From Micromonospora_G sp040676775 (lineage in GTDB: Bacteria; Actinomycetota; Actinomycetes; Mycobacteriales; Micromonosporaceae), in the NCBI RefSeq assembly GCF_040676775.1, contig NZ_JBFAPP010000001.1:310001-374000 (forward strand): DNA of 64,000 bases, read 5' to 3'. The notes beneath the pieces are model-generated. The model saw nothing but the letters and a program-made list of their open reading frames with translations. It was not told the DNA's origin and did not search any database. Position 1 is the first letter of the stretch, and each line of letters opens with the position of its first letter. Position numbers and translations under genes: made by a program. This document shows, piece by piece, positions 53,518 to 62,530 of this stretch.

Positions 53518-54194
53518 CCATCCGGGTGCTGCTCGCCGACGACCAGAACCTGATCCGGGCCGGGTTCCGGGTGCTGGTCGACTCCGCCCCGGACCTGGAG
53601 GTGGTGGGCGAGGCGACCACCGGCTTGGAGGCCGTCGCGCTGGCCCGGACAACCCGGGCCGACGTGGTCCTGATGGACATCCGGATGCCGGATCTGGACG
53701 GCCTGGGAGCAACCCGGCAGATCACCGAGGACGAGAGCCTGTCCGGGGTACGGGTGCTGATCCTGACCACCTTCGAGGTCGACGAGTACGTCCTCCAGGC
53801 GCTCCGGGCCGGCGCCAGCGGCTTCCTCGGCAAGGGGGTCGACCCGGCCGAACTGCTGGACGCGATCCGGGTGGTCGCCCGAGGCGACGCGCTGCTCTCC
53901 CCCGCGGCCACCAAGGGGTTGATTGCCCGATTCCTGTCGCAACCGGAGGATTCGGCCGCCACGGTGCCGGCGCAACTCGACCTTCTCACCGAACGTGAAC
54001 GCGAGGTGTTGATGCTGGTGGCCGCGGGGCTCTCCAACGACGACATCGCCGAACGCCTCGTACTCTCGCCCCTGACGGCGAAAACGCACGTCAACCGGGC
54101 GATGACGAAACTCGGCGCGCGGGACCGGGCACAGCTCGTGGTGATCGCGTACCAGAGCGGTCTGGTACGCCCCAGCGAACCCCCATCACGCTGA
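53514..54194 (+). CDS. NarL/LuxR-type response regulator
   Basis: 226 residues. Receiver domain with acidic pocket LLADDQ, phospho-Asp55 in VVLMDIRMPD, Thr in ILTTFEVDEYV and Lys in GFLGKGVDPAELL. LuxR HTH LTEREREVLMLVAAGLSNDDIAERLVLSPLTAKTHVNRAMTKL. Forms a two-component system with the preceding kinase; 135 bases later an ABC exporter begins, its likely target. Confidence 0.94.
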   Translation: MTIRVLLADDQNLIRAGFRVLVDSAPDLEVVGEATTGLEAVALARTTRADVVLMDIRMPDLDGLGATRQITEDESLSGVRVLILTTFEVDEYVLQALRAGASGFLGKGVDPAELLDAIRVVARGDALLSPAATKGLIARFLSQPEDSAATVPAQLDLLTEREREVLMLVAAGLSNDDIAERLVLSPLTAKTHVNRAMTKLGARDRAQLVVIAYQSGLVRPSEPPSR

Positions 54195-54329
54195 GTAGCT
54201 GGTCCGATATACCACCTTCGTAGTACGTCAGGTGTCTACGGGCAGACGACGACGCGCACCCCGAGCAAAGGCGATGGTTGTTGCCATGCGCCGCTGGGTG
54301 CGGCACCGCCCCGACAAGGAGCACCCGAC

Positions 54330-55265
54330 ATGATCGAAGTGAAGAACCTGGGCAAGCGGTACGGAGAGAAGGTCGCCGTCGACGACCTGAGCTTCACCGT
54401 GCGGCCCGGCATCGTCACCGGCTTCCTGGGTCCGAATGGTGCGGGCAAGTCCACCACCATGCGGATGATCGTCGGTCTGGACGCACCCACCTCCGGCAGC
54501 GTCACCGTCAACGGCCGCCGGTACGCCGACCACCCCGCGCCGCTGCACGAGATCGGCGCGCTGCTGGAGGCCAAGGCCGTGCACACCGGTCGGTCCGCCT
54601 ACCACCACCTGCTGGCCATGGCCGCCACCACCGGCATCTCGAAGCGCCGGGTGGACGAGGTGATCGACCTGGTCGGGCTGCACGAGGTCGCCCGCAAGCG
54701 GGCCGGCGGCTTCTCCCTGGGCATGGGCCAGCGCCTCGGCATCGCCTCCGCGCTGCTCGGCGACCCGCAGACGGTTCTGCTCGACGAGCCCGTCAACGGG
54801 CTCGACCCCGAGGGCGTGCGGTGGATCCGCAACCTGCTCAAGGATCTGGCCGCCGAGGGTCGTACGGTCTTCATCTCCTCGCACCTGATGAGCGAGATGG
54901 CGTTGACCGCCGAGCACCTGGTCGTGGTCGGCAAGGGCCGACTGATCGCCGACGTGCCGATGGACAAGTTCTGCGGCCTCTCCTCCTCCACCCGGGTACG
55001 CGTCCGCTCGCCCCAGTCGCACCGGCTCAGCGAACTGCTCGTCGGCCCGGACGTCGAGATCAGCAGCGCCGAGCGCGGCGTACTGGAGATCACCGGGCTC
55101 AGCACCGAGCAGATCGGCGAACGGGCCGCGCTGGCCGGCGTCACGCTGCACGAACTCTCCGTGCAGCAGGCCTCGCTGGAAGAGGCGTTCATGGAGCTGA
55201 CCCACGACTCGGTCGAGTATTCCGCGACCACCCCCGAGCCCGTACTCGCCGGAAAGGCGGCCTGA
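54330..55265 (+). CDS. ABC-2 exporter ATPase
   Basis: 311 residues. Walker A GPNGAGKSTT, Q-loop LLEAKAVHTGRSAYHHL, signature FSLGMGQRLGIASALLGDP, Walker B VLLDEPVNGLD, switch ISSHLMSEMAL. The signature is LGMGQ rather than LSGGQ, as in bacteriocin/lantibiotic-type exporters (BcrA-like). Its stop overlaps the permease start by one base. Probably regulated by the adjacent two-component system. Confidence 0.93.
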   Translation: MIEVKNLGKRYGEKVAVDDLSFTVRPGIVTGFLGPNGAGKSTTMRMIVGLDAPTSGSVTVNGRRYADHPAPLHEIGALLEAKAVHTGRSAYHHLLAMAATTGISKRRVDEVIDLVGLHEVARKRAGGFSLGMGQRLGIASALLGDPQTVLLDEPVNGLDPEGVRWIRNLLKDLAAEGRTVFISSHLMSEMALTAEHLVVVGKGRLIADVPMDKFCGLSSSTRVRVRSPQSHRLSELLVGPDVEISSAERGVLEITGLSTEQIGERAALAGVTLHELSVQQASLEEAFMELTHDSVEYSATTPEPVLAGKAA

Positions 55266-56116
55266 TGAGCACCGCGACCCTGGAGACCACCCGGGTGGTC
55301 CCCACCCCCGCCCCGCGTACGCGCACTCCCCGGACCGGTCGGGTCACCCTCGCCCGGGTCATCCGCTCCGAGTGGATCAAGCTGCGGTCACTGCGGTCGA
55401 CGGTGGTCAGCCTGCTCGCCACCATGGGCGTGGTGATCGCGCTCGGGCTGCTGTTCGCCGGTGTGGTCTCCGGGCGCATCGGCGGCGAGTCGCTGGGCAT
55501 CGGCGCGGGCAGCACCGGTGACCCGGTCGGCGCCAGCCTGGGCGGGGTGCAGCTCGGCCAGTTGGTCATCGGTGTGATCGGGGTGCTGCTGGTCGCGGGC
55601 GAGTACACCACCGGGATGATCCGGGCCACGCTCGCCGCCGTACCCCGACGGTTGCCGGTGCTGTGGGGCAAGACCATCGTGTTCGGCGGCGTCACCATGG
55701 CGGCGATGCTGGTCGCCACGCTCGCGGCGTTCTTCGGCGGTCAGGCCCTCCTGGGCGAGCACGGTGTCAGCCTGTTCGACAGCGGTGTACTCCGCGCGGT
55801 GGTCGGCGGGGCCGTCTACCTGACCGGGGTCGGCCTGCTCGGCCTGGCCCTGGGTGCGCTGCTGCGGGCGACCGCCGCCGCGATCGGCGCGCTGTTCGGC
55901 GCCATGCTGGTCGTACCCGGTCTCTTCCCGCTGCTGCCGAGTAGCTGGAACGACGCGGTCGGACCGTACCTGCCGTCGCACGCCGGGGAGTCCTTCATGG
56001 CGGTCACGCCAGCCCCCGGGATGCTCGGGCCGTGGGCGGGACTGGCGGTCTTCGCCGGTTACGTCGTCGTCGCCCTCGCCGCCGCCGCGATCATGCTCAA
56101 GCGCCGGGACGCCTGA
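55265..56116 (+). CDS. ABC-2 exporter permease
   Basis: 283 residues. Six hydrophobic segments: VVSLLATMGVVIALGLLFAG, LGQLVIGVIGVLLVAGEY, TMAAMLVATLAAFFGGQ, YLTGVGLLGLALGALLRAT, IGALFGAMLVVPGLF and LAVFAGYVVVALAAAAIML. EWIKLRSLRSTV at the N-terminus is characteristic of BcrB-like permeases. Works with the ATPase upstream. Confidence 0.9.
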   Translation: MSTATLETTRVVPTPAPRTRTPRTGRVTLARVIRSEWIKLRSLRSTVVSLLATMGVVIALGLLFAGVVSGRIGGESLGIGAGSTGDPVGASLGGVQLGQLVIGVIGVLLVAGEYTTGMIRATLAAVPRRLPVLWGKTIVFGGVTMAAMLVATLAAFFGGQALLGEHGVSLFDSGVLRAVVGGAVYLTGVGLLGLALGALLRATAAAIGALFGAMLVVPGLFPLLPSSWNDAVGPYLPSHAGESFMAVTPAPGMLGPWAGLAVFAGYVVVALAAAAIMLKRRDA

Positions 56117-56157
56117 CGCCCCGCCCCTGACCGGGCACCCGAACGATTCCTGAAACG

Positions 56158-56195
56158 AACGAGCACCGCCTGCCACCCGGCAGGCGGTGCTCGTT
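56158..56195. terminator. Strong rho-independent-type terminator
   Basis: AACGAGCACCGCCTGCC (56158-56174), 4-base loop ACCC, GGCAGGCGGTGCTCGTT (56179-56195), followed by TCTGT. A 17-base perfect stem with a tetraloop about 40 bases after the ABC-2 permease stop. The clearest terminator in the window. Confidence 0.9.
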
Positions 56196-56309
56196 TCTGT
56201 GGGAGATCGCGTACGACGTGGCCACGGGCCCCGGCCACGTCGTGCGCCGTTCCGGGTGGTCGGCGGGCACGAGGCACCGGCGGGCCGGGCCGGAGGCAGA
56301 GACCGCGTA

Positions 56310-56323
56310 TGTGAACGCTAACA
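56310..56323. promoter_or_regulatory. LacI-type operator 1
   Basis: TGTGAACGCTAACA, an imperfect palindrome on a central CG, the LacI/GalR operator design. Located 299 bases upstream of the binding-protein gene, 107 bases from operator 2's start. Probable auxiliary site for looping. Confidence 0.65.
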
Positions 56324-56429
56324 GCCCCTCCGCTCGATGTCCATCCAATCTCGACGGAGCACGTACACGCCCTGAGCATCGTCAAATCACGGATTCATCG
56401 CGGTCGAACGAAACCCTTGACGACCGAGA

Positions 56430-56443
56430 TGAGAGCGTTAACA
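56430..56443. promoter_or_regulatory. LacI-type operator 2 over the -10 region
   Basis: TGAGAGCGTTAACA, reverse complement TGTTAACGCTCTCA, close to operator 1 in the same orientation-free pattern. It overlaps the likely -10 of the promoter whose -35 is TTGACG at 56418. A bound LacI protein (61305-62342) would block the importer operon. Confidence 0.65.
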
Positions 56444-56608
56444 CTACCGAAACGCGAGGGCCACACGACGGCCCGCGATCGATGCATCGATTCACCACAG
56501 CGCACCACCGATCGGCTCACCGGAGCCGAGGGCGTAGGCACCGGGCAGCGGGCCGGGTGCCCCCTCGACGCCGTTCCACTACGGGTTCCAACGGGTGAGG
56601 AGGAAGCG

Positions 56609-57586
56609 GTGTACAGAAGGATTTCCACGGCAGCCGCAGGCATCATGTTGATCGCCGGACTGGCCGCGTGCGGGGGTGACGGCGGGTCCGGCAGCGGGTC
56701 CTCGGACGACAAGATCACCATGGGGTTCGCGCAGGTCGGCGCCGAGAGCGGCTGGCGTACGGCGAACACCAAGTCCATCCAGGAGGCGGCGGCGTCGGCC
56801 GGCATCGACCTCAAGTTCTCCGACGCGCAGCAGAAGCAGGAGAACCAGATCAAGGCCATCCGCAGTTACATCACCCAGCGGGTGGACATCATCGCCTTCT
56901 CCCCGGTGGTGGAGTCGGGCTGGGACACCGTGCTCAAGGAGGCGAAGGACGCCAACATCCCGGTGATCCTGACCGACCGGGCGGTGGACTCCAAGGACAC
57001 CTCGCTCTACAAGACCTTCATCGGCTCCGACTTCATCATCGAGGGCGAGCGGGCCGGCGAGTGGCTCAAGAAGGAGTACGAGGGCAAGACCGACCCGGTC
57101 AACATCGTCGAACTCCAGGGCACCACGGGTGCGGCACCGGCGAACGACCGCAAGGAGGGCTTCGCCAAGGTCATCGGCGCGGACCCGAAGTTCAAGGTGA
57201 TCGCCTCGCAGACCGGTGACTTCACCCGCGCCAAGGGCAAGGAGGTCATGGAGGCCTTCCTGAAGGCCAACCCGAAGATCGACGTGCTGTACGCGCACAA
57301 CGACGACATGGGCCTGGGCGCGATCGAGGCGATCGAGGCGGCCGGCAAGAAGCCGGGCGTCGACATCAGGATCGTGACCGTCGACGCGGTGAAGGACGGC
57401 ATGCAGGCACTGGCCGACGGAAAGATCAACTACATCGTGGAGTGCAGCCCGCTGCTCGGCCCACAGCTCATGGACCTGGCCAAGAAGGTCGTCGCCGGTG
57501 AGTCCGTACCCCAGCGGGTGCTGACCGAGGAGACCACCTTCACCCAGGAGCAGGCGAAGGCCGCGCTGCCGGAGCGCAAGTACTGA
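56609..57586 (+). CDS. Sugar ABC importer binding lipoprotein (YtfQ/RbsB-like)
   Basis: 325 residues from GTG 56609. Lipobox LAAC in TAAAGIMLIAGLAACGGDGG. Type I sugar-binding fold: KITMGFAQVGAESGWRTANT, DIIAFSPVVESGWDTVLKEA, VILTDRAVDSKDTSLY, YAHNDDMGLGAIEAIEAAG and VTVDAVKDGMQALADG. The GFxQ-GAESxWR start and two separate permeases downstream match YtfQ (galactofuranose) more than RbsB. Ligand still unproven. Confidence 0.9.
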   Translation: MYRRISTAAAGIMLIAGLAACGGDGGSGSGSSDDKITMGFAQVGAESGWRTANTKSIQEAAASAGIDLKFSDAQQKQENQIKAIRSYITQRVDIIAFSPVVESGWDTVLKEAKDANIPVILTDRAVDSKDTSLYKTFIGSDFIIEGERAGEWLKKEYEGKTDPVNIVELQGTTGAAPANDRKEGFAKVIGADPKFKVIASQTGDFTRAKGKEVMEAFLKANPKIDVLYAHNDDMGLGAIEAIEAAGKKPGVDIRIVTVDAVKDGMQALADGKINYIVECSPLLGPQLMDLAKKVVAGESVPQRVLTEETTFTQEQAKAALPERKY

Positions 57587-57664
57587 CGACGCAGAGGTGG
57601 TCGGCGTCGCTCCGGTCCGTCCGCCGGGGCGACCCGCCCACCGCGAGGGAGAGGGACTTCAGCC

Positions 57665-59227
57665 ATGGCAGCAGGCCGGGCGATCCTCACGATGACCGAC
57701 ATCGGCAAGCACTTCCCGGGCGTCGTCGCACTGAACCACGTCGACTTCCGCCTCTTTCCCGGCGAGGTGCACGCCCTGATGGGCGAGAACGGCGCCGGCA
57801 AATCCACTTTGATCAAGGTGTTGACCGGCGTCTACCAACACGACGAGGGGCAGATCGAACTCGACGGCCAACCGGTCGCGATCACCTCGCCGCTGGCCGC
57901 CCAACAGGTCGGCATCAGCACCGTCTACCAGGAGATCAACCTCTGCCCGAACCTGTCGGTCGCGGAGAACATCTTCATCGGCCGTGAACCCCGACGGCTC
58001 GGCCGGATCCGCTGGTCGGAACTGCGCCGCCAGGCCGAGCAGCGGCTCCGGCGGCTCGACCTCGACCTCGACGTGTCGACCCCGCTCAGCTCACACTCCC
58101 TCGCCATCCAGCAGATGGTCGCCATCGCGCGGGCGATCGACATCTCGGCCCGGGTGCTGATCCTCGACGAACCCACCTCCAGCCTGGACTCGGCCGAGGT
58201 TGCCCAGCTCTTCCGGGTGATGCGCCAGCTCAAGCAGGAGGGCATGGCGATCATCTTCGTGACGCACTTCCTGGACCAGGTCTACGAAATCTCCGACCGG
58301 ATCACGGTGCTGCGCAACGGCCGGCTGATCGGCGAGTACCGGATCGCCGAGCTGAGCCAGCTCGACCTGGTCGGCAAGATGATCGGCGGCGAGCTGGCGG
58401 TGCTCGAACAACTCGACGAGCAGGACAAACCCCCGGTCGCCGCGATCGAGCAGGGCGTACCGGTGGTGCACGCGCGTGAACTCGGCCGGACCGGTGCGAT
58501 CGAGCCGTACACGTTGGCGATCCACCAGGGCGAGGTGGTCGGCCTGGCCGGGCTGCTCGGGTCCGGGCGTACCGAGGCGGCCCGGTTGTTGTTCGGCGCC
58601 GACCGCGCCGACCGGGGCCAACTGGACGTCGACGGCGAGCCGGTCACGCTGCGCGGCCCGCACACCGCAATGGCCAGCCACATCGGCTTCTGCTCGGAGA
58701 ACCGGCGCACCGAAGGCCTGGTCGAGGACCTGACCGTGCGGGAGAACATCGTGCTCGCCCTCCAGGCCCGCCGCGGCTGGTCGCGGCCGATCCCCCGCCG
58801 CCGCCAGGACGAACTGGTCGACCGGTACGTCAAGGCGCTCCAGATCCGCCCGGCCAACCCGGAACTTCCGGTACGCGCCCTCAGCGGCGGCAACCAGCAG
58901 AAGGTGCTCCTGGCCCGCTGGCTGATCACCGAGCCCCGGTTGCTGATCCTGGACGAGCCGACCCGGGGCATCGACGTCGGCGCCAAGGCCGAGATCCAGC
59001 GGCTGGTCGTCCAACTCGCCGACGACGGCATGGCGGTGCTGTTCATCTCGGCCGAGTTGGAGGAGGTGCTGCGGCTCAGCCACAAGATCGCGGTGTTCCG
59101 GGACCGGCGGCTGGTCACCGAGCTGGAGAACACCGAGGACGTGGACGCCGACCGGGTGCTCGCCGCCATCGCCAGCGGTGCCGCCGGCCCGGTCCGACCC
59201 AGCGATGTGGACGGAGTGGACGGATGA
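57665..59227 (+). CDS. Sugar ABC importer ATPase with two nucleotide domains (YtfR/RbsA-like)
   Basis: 520 residues. Two tandem ABC domains. First: Walker A GENGAGKST, signature-like SHSLAIQQMVAIARAI, Walker B VLILDEPTSSLD. Second: degenerate A loop GLLGSGRTEAARLL, signature LSGGNQQKVLLARWL, Walker B LLILDEPTRGIDVGAKAEI. Layout and length are those of RbsA/YtfR. Overlaps the next permease by four bases. Confidence 0.94.
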   Translation: MAAGRAILTMTDIGKHFPGVVALNHVDFRLFPGEVHALMGENGAGKSTLIKVLTGVYQHDEGQIELDGQPVAITSPLAAQQVGISTVYQEINLCPNLSVAENIFIGREPRRLGRIRWSELRRQAEQRLRRLDLDLDVSTPLSSHSLAIQQMVAIARAIDISARVLILDEPTSSLDSAEVAQLFRVMRQLKQEGMAIIFVTHFLDQVYEISDRITVLRNGRLIGEYRIAELSQLDLVGKMIGGELAVLEQLDEQDKPPVAAIEQGVPVVHARELGRTGAIEPYTLAIHQGEVVGLAGLLGSGRTEAARLLFGADRADRGQLDVDGEPVTLRGPHTAMASHIGFCSENRRTEGLVEDLTVRENIVLALQARRGWSRPIPRRRQDELVDRYVKALQIRPANPELPVRALSGGNQQKVLLARWLITEPRLLILDEPTRGIDVGAKAEIQRLVVQLADDGMAVLFISAELEEVLRLSHKIAVFRDRRLVTELENTEDVDADRVLAAIASGAAGPVRPSDVDGVDG

Positions 59228-60273
59228 GTGGCGTGGTACGGCACCGCCTGTTCTGGCCGCTGGCGATCCTGGCCGTGCTACTGCTCGGCAACCTGGCCTT
59301 CACCCCCGGCTTCTTCTCGATCCAGGTACGCGACGGCCACCTCTACGGCAGCCTGATCGACATCCTGCGGCTGAGTGCCCCGCTGGTGCTCGTCGCGCTC
59401 GGCATGACGGTGGTCATCGCGACCGGCGGGATCGACCTGTCGGTCGGTGCGGTGGTGGCCATCTCCGGCGCCATCGCCTGCCTGCAGATCAGCGGACAGG
59501 ACAACCAGCACAGCACCGCGGGCGTACTCGTGGCGGTCGCGGTGGCGCTGCTCGCATGCGTCGCGCTCGGGCTCTGGAACGGGTTCCTGGTCGCCACCGT
59601 CGGCATCCAGCCGATCATCGCGACGCTGATCCTGATGGTCGCCGGTCGAGGCATCGCCCAACTCGTCACCGACGGGCAGATCATCACCGTGACGTCGGAC
59701 CCGTACCGGCTGATCGGGGGCGGGTACTGGTTGACCTTCCCGTTCTCCGTACTGATCGCGGTGGTGGTGACGGCGGTCGCGGTGACACTGACCCGCCGTA
59801 CCGCCCTGGGGCTGCTGATCGAGTCGGTGGGCGGCAACCCGTACGCCAGCCGGCTGGCCGGGATCAGGTCGCGCCGGCTGATCCTCGCCGCGTACGTCTT
59901 CTGCGCGCTCTGCGCCGGCATCGCCGGACTGATGATCAGCTCGAACGTGTCCAGCGCGGACGGCAACAACGCCGGGCTGCTGATCGAACTCGACGCGATC
60001 CTCGCCGTCGTGATCGGCGGCACCGCGCTGTCCGGCGGCAGGTTCTCGATCGCCGGCACGGTCATCGGCGCGGTCATCATCAAGTCGCTGGACACCACCA
60101 TCTACACGATCGGCATCACCCCCGAGACCACGCTGCTGTTCAAGGCGATCGTGGTGATCGTGCTCTGCCTGGCGCAGTCGCCCGCCTTCCGGGCCAGGGT
60201 GTTCAACCGCCGTCGACGGCCCGAGCCACCGGCGCCGACCGCGCCGGCCCCGAAGCTGGAGGTCCCGGCATGA
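59224..60273 (+). CDS. Sugar ABC importer permease (YtfT-like)
   Basis: 349 residues, eight to ten hydrophobic segments. Conserved block VALGMTVVIATGGIDLSVGAVVAISG and GGNPYASRLAGIRSRRL, plus VIGGTALSGGRFSIAGTVIGA, all hallmarks of the RbsC family. Stop and next start overlap (ATGA). Confidence 0.93.
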   Translation: MSGVVRHRLFWPLAILAVLLLGNLAFTPGFFSIQVRDGHLYGSLIDILRLSAPLVLVALGMTVVIATGGIDLSVGAVVAISGAIACLQISGQDNQHSTAGVLVAVAVALLACVALGLWNGFLVATVGIQPIIATLILMVAGRGIAQLVTDGQIITVTSDPYRLIGGGYWLTFPFSVLIAVVVTAVAVTLTRRTALGLLIESVGGNPYASRLAGIRSRRLILAAYVFCALCAGIAGLMISSNVSSADGNNAGLLIELDAILAVVIGGTALSGGRFSIAGTVIGAVIIKSLDTTIYTIGITPETTLLFKAIVVIVLCLAQSPAFRARVFNRRRRPEPPAPTAPAPKLEVPA

Positions 60274-61286
60274 TCGGTCTCGACGGGTCGAGAACCGCCA
60301 CGGCCACGGTCCCGCCACGACCGAACCGCATCCCCGGCGTACGCCAGCGCCACCTGCCGGTGCTGGCCACGCTCGCCCTGCTGGCCCTGATGTACGGCCT
60401 CGGCGCGGTCAACTACGAGGGCTTCTCCGACACCCAGGTGCTGCTCAACGTCCTGATCGACAACGCGTTCCTGCTGGTCGTCGCGGTCGGCATGACGTTC
60501 GTGATCCTGACCGGCGGGATCGACCTGTCCGTCGGCGCGGTGGTCGCGCTGACCACCATGGTGTCGGCGTCGCTGCTGGAACAGCACGGCTGGGCACCGG
60601 GTGTGGTGCTGCCGCTGGTGCTGCTGATCGGCGCGCTGTTCGGCCTCGGCATGGGCTGCGTGATCCACTTCTTCGAGATCCAGCCGTTCATCGCGACCCT
60701 CGCCGGCATGTTCCTGGCCCGTGGGCTTTGCTACGTCATCAGCACCGACTCGATCCCGATCACCGATCCGTTCTGGACCAGCATGGCCCAGAGCAAGTTG
60801 CGCGCCGGCGGCTTCTTCGTCTCGATCAGCGTACTGATCGCGCTGGTCGTGGTGCTCGTCGCGGCGTACGTCCTGGCGTACACCCGGCTCGGGCGCAACG
60901 TGTACGCGATCGGCGGCAGCTCGCAGTCGGCCCTGCTGATGGGGCTGCCGGTGGGGCGTACGCGGATCGCGGTCTACACCATCAGCGGGCTCTGCTCGGC
61001 GCTCGGCGGAGTGCTGCTCAGCTTCTACATGCTCTCCGGTTACGGACTGCACGCGACCGGGCTGGAACTGGACGCGATCGCGGCGGTGGTCATCGGCGGC
61101 ACCCTGCTGACCGGGGGCTCCGGCTACCTGTTCGGCACGGTGCTCGGGGTGCTGGTGCTGGGGCTGATCCAGACGATCATCACCTTCCAGGGCGACCTCA
61201 GCTCCTGGTGGACCAAGATCGTCATCGGCGTACTGCTCGCGGTTTTCATCCTGTTGCAACGGGCGGTTTCCCGGCGTGCGCCGTAA
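60270..61286 (+). CDS. Sugar ABC importer permease (YjfF-like)
   Basis: 338 residues. VAVGMTFVILTGGIDLSVGAVVALTT, IGGSSQSALLMGLPVGRTR and VIGGTLLTGGSGYLFGTVLGV. Second, distinct RbsC-family permease, so the channel is a heterodimer. A two-permease importer with a YtfQ-like binding protein is characteristic of the galactofuranose system. Basic C-terminus. Confidence 0.93.
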   Translation: MIGLDGSRTATATVPPRPNRIPGVRQRHLPVLATLALLALMYGLGAVNYEGFSDTQVLLNVLIDNAFLLVVAVGMTFVILTGGIDLSVGAVVALTTMVSASLLEQHGWAPGVVLPLVLLIGALFGLGMGCVIHFFEIQPFIATLAGMFLARGLCYVISTDSIPITDPFWTSMAQSKLRAGGFFVSISVLIALVVVLVAAYVLAYTRLGRNVYAIGGSSQSALLMGLPVGRTRIAVYTISGLCSALGGVLLSFYMLSGYGLHATGLELDAIAAVVIGGTLLTGGSGYLFGTVLGVLVLGLIQTIITFQGDLSSWWTKIVIGVLLAVFILLQRAVSRRAP

Positions 61287-61304
61287 CCGGGCGGGAAGGC
61301 GGAG

Positions 61305-62342
61305 GTGGTGACGCCGGGGGCCGGGCGGCCGGCCGTGATGGCGGACGTCGCCCGGCTCGCCGGGGTCTCGCACCAGACCGTGTCGCGGGTGCTCAACGAG
61401 CACCCGAACGTACGCCCGGAAACCCGCAACCGGGTGCTGCGGGCGATCGCGGAGCTGAGTTACCGGCGCAACGCGCTCGCCCGAGGGCTGGTCCGGCGAC
61501 GGTCCCGGGTGCTGGGTGTGGTCAGCTTCGACACCACCCTGTTCGGCCCCGCGTCCACCCTGTACGGCATCGAGCGGGCCGCCCGCGCCGCCGGCTACTG
61601 GGTCAGCATCGCGACCCTGGAACGGATCGACCGGGCCGGCGTGCTCGCCGCCGTGGACGCGCTGGCCGAGCAGTCGGTCGAGGGCATCATCGTCATCGCC
61701 CCGCAGCTCGCGGCGGCCGGCGCACTGCACAGCCTGCCCGCCGGGCTGCCCGCGGTGGCGGTGGAGGCCGGCTTCGACGCCTGCGCGCCGGTGGTCGGCG
61801 TCGACCAGGTCGCCGGGGCGCGGCTCGCGGTGGAGCACCTGCTGGCGCTCGGGCACCAGACGGTGTGGCACATCGCCGGACCGCACGACTGGCTGGAGGC
61901 CCGGGACCGGATCGAGGGCTGGCGGGCGGCGCTGCAGCGGGCCGGGCGGCCGGTGCCGGCGATGATCGCGGGCGACTGGAGCGCCCGGTCCGGTTACGCC
62001 GCCGGGCAGGCGTTGGCCCGGCAGGCCGGCGTGACGGCGGTCTTCGCGGCCAACGACCAGATGGCGCTGGGCCTGCTGCGCGCCCTGCACGAGCGGGGCG
62101 TACGGGTCCCCGAGGAGATCAGCGTGGTCGGCTTCGACGACATCCCGGAGGCGGAGTTCCTGATCCCGCCGCTGACCACGGTGCGGCAGGACTTCGACGA
62201 GGTGGGCCGCCGGAGCATGGCGGCCCTGCTGCACCTGCTGGAAAAGGCCGGTACCGAGCCGCCGGAGCACTCGGTGACCTCGGTCGCGCCGACGTTCGTC
62301 CTGCGCAGCAGCACCGCCCCGCCCGGATTCACCACACATTGA
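61305..62342 (+). CDS. LacI-family repressor of the sugar importer
   Basis: 345 residues. HTH MADVARLAGVSHQTVSRVLNEHPNVRPETRNRVL (residues 12-45) and hinge helix RRNALARGLVRR. Effector domain VLGVVSFDTTLFGPASTLYG, GIIVIAPQL, VAVEAGFDACAPVVGVDQVAGAR, VVGFDDIPEAEFLIPPLTTVRQD. Placed last in the importer operon, 19 bases after permease 2; likely autoregulates through the operators at 56310 and 56430. Confidence 0.94.
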   Translation: MVTPGAGRPAVMADVARLAGVSHQTVSRVLNEHPNVRPETRNRVLRAIAELSYRRNALARGLVRRRSRVLGVVSFDTTLFGPASTLYGIERAARAAGYWVSIATLERIDRAGVLAAVDALAEQSVEGIIVIAPQLAAAGALHSLPAGLPAVAVEAGFDACAPVVGVDQVAGARLAVEHLLALGHQTVWHIAGPHDWLEARDRIEGWRAALQRAGRPVPAMIAGDWSARSGYAAGQALARQAGVTAVFAANDQMALGLLRALHERGVRVPEEISVVGFDDIPEAEFLIPPLTTVRQDFDEVGRRSMAALLHLLEKAGTEPPEHSVTSVAPTFVLRSSTAPPGFTTH

Positions 62343-62530
62343 TCTTCGTCATCATGGACATGAACAAGCATCAATGCCGTTAACCCGGACATCCTTTCCT
62401 GAAGCATCACGTCAACTTTTGGTTACAGGTACAAAAGTTTTATGGCTGAGTACGTAACTTTCGCTTTACATGACCGTCATCAATGCCTAGTCTTCGATGC
62501 CAAGGGTCGCCGGATGCGGGGGTGGCGCGG
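62343..62530 (+). promoter_or_regulatory. Promoter region of the second sugar importer
   Basis: 188 unusually AT-rich bases. Palindrome AACTTTTG (62414-62421), 10-base centre, CAAAAGTT (62432-62439), a plausible operator. CATCAATGCC occurs twice in direct orientation, at 62369-62378 and 62478-62487. No promoter boxes are certain. The next gene has no strong Shine-Dalgarno sequence (GGGGGTGG). Confidence 0.55.

Larger units (their letters stand above)
56117..56608 (+). other. Terminator and promoter region before the sugar ABC importer
   Basis: 492 bases without a gene. It holds a strong terminator at its left end and two LacI-type operators around a promoter candidate at its right, listed separately. 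The -35 TTGACG at 56418-56423 is followed by TAACAC overlapping operator 2. GAGGAGGAAGCG precedes the GTG start at 56609. Confidence 0.55.

Noticed and set aside
60102..62339. 745-codon minus-strand frame
   Set aside because: Antisense to permease and LacI genes; Arg/Gln/Asp-rich noise.
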